From Panulirus ornatus (taxonomy: Eukaryota; Arthropoda; Malacostraca; Decapoda; Palinuridae): a stretch of 64,000 nt of DNA. The stretch is taken from positions 30,421,443-30,485,442 of the forward strand of contig NC_092225.1 in NCBI RefSeq assembly GCF_036320965.1, in the 5' to 3' direction. Made by a program: the position numbers and the translations under genes. Below are positions 63,683-64,000 of the stretch, one piece after another; position 1 is the stretch's first letter, and each line of letters starts with the position of its first letter. Below the pieces are notes generated by a model, which saw only the letters and a list, made by a program, of their open reading frames with translations, made no database searches and had not been told where the DNA came from.

Positions 63683-64000
63683 TACATTACAGGATTACAT
63701 TTGTAGTATGATAGCATTAATGGTGTTCGCTGACATTCGTAACCCACAAGCAATTATGGACTAATTAAGTTATATTATCGGTGATTATTTACTTGTTGGC
63801 CATACCAGTGTTTTAGCTGTTCCTCATATATGTTTATGATTACACTAGATTGCACTAATTACAGTACATTCGTTAATTGATCACGGATATTCATTCATAT
63901 CACTCTTGAATGGGAAGCTGGCTAGAATTCTATATTATCTTTATTAATATAGTTCTATATTATCTTCAATCGTATTTTGAATTTTGCTTCTGGGAAGAAA
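63683..64000. other. Upstream of gene B start, AT-rich
   Basis: Probably the 5' UTR intron of gene B. AT-rich, no other feature. Confidence 0.4.

Overview
This window looks like nuclear DNA of a decapod crustacean (lobster, crayfish or crab type). Four things point that way: spliced minus-strand genes with GT-AG introns; a very high load of (TA)n, (CA)n and (GA)n arrays; tRNA-headed SINEs and non-LTR retrotransposons with tails I associate with decapod genomes; and a short run of the arthropod telomere unit. The species assignment is inference from sequence style. No bacterial, organelle or CRISPR features are present, and most of the window is intergenic or intronic repeat.

Two genes can be assembled exon by exon with matching splice phases, both on the minus strand. 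Gene A (CDS 20135 down to 18448) has three coding exons and encodes a 200-residue secreted cysteine-rich protein. It has a signal peptide, a furin-like RSRR site, eleven cysteines and a C-terminal Y-R-I-N...CVCGNC segment that loosely recalls IL-17-type cytokines. An AATAAA lies 50 bases past its stop. Gene B (CDS 63649 down to 57125) has three coding exons and encodes a secreted protein with a proline/glutamine-rich N-terminal half, an acidic run and one six-cysteine chitin-binding type-2 (peritrophin-A, CBM14) domain, like the CPAP1 cuticle family. Its first exon needs one change of frame. Both genes carry a tandem duplication exactly at an exon/intron donor (26 bp x2 in A, 31 bp x3 in B).

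Layout. 1-13 kb: sequence without recognised genes, with microsatellites, two decayed minisatellites, two copies of a dispersed ~85-bp repeat and a duplicated ~250-bp module. 13.9-18.2 kb: a SINE, decayed minisatellites and a 5S rRNA relic. 18.4-20.2 kb: gene A with a LINE 3' relic in its first intron. 20.2-31.6 kb: CpG-rich patches and many simple repeats, a tRNA-SINE and a telomere-like run. 31.7-34.0 kb: the longest LINE copy (reverse transcriptase, two frameshifts) between (TAA)n tracts. 35.7-36.6 and 51.3-52.6 kb: two minus-strand copies of the same LINE, each bounded on both sides by (TA)n. 37.9-38.6 kb: a 14-unit 50-bp satellite. 46.3-48.0 kb: a diverged relative of that LINE joined to an antisense jockey-type RT relic and a 30-bp tandem repeat. 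49.9-55.7 kb: possible small cysteine-rich exons, a decayed coding relic, an inverted repeat and head-to-head RT relics. 57.1-63.7 kb: gene B, whose introns hold a deleted Tc1-type transposase relic, a SINE-like head and an RT relic.

The two genes have no visible functional link. One probably acts in extracellular signalling or defence, the other in chitin-containing cuticle or lining. Most other long open frames are by-products of microsatellites or the antisense of the LINE reverse transcriptase.
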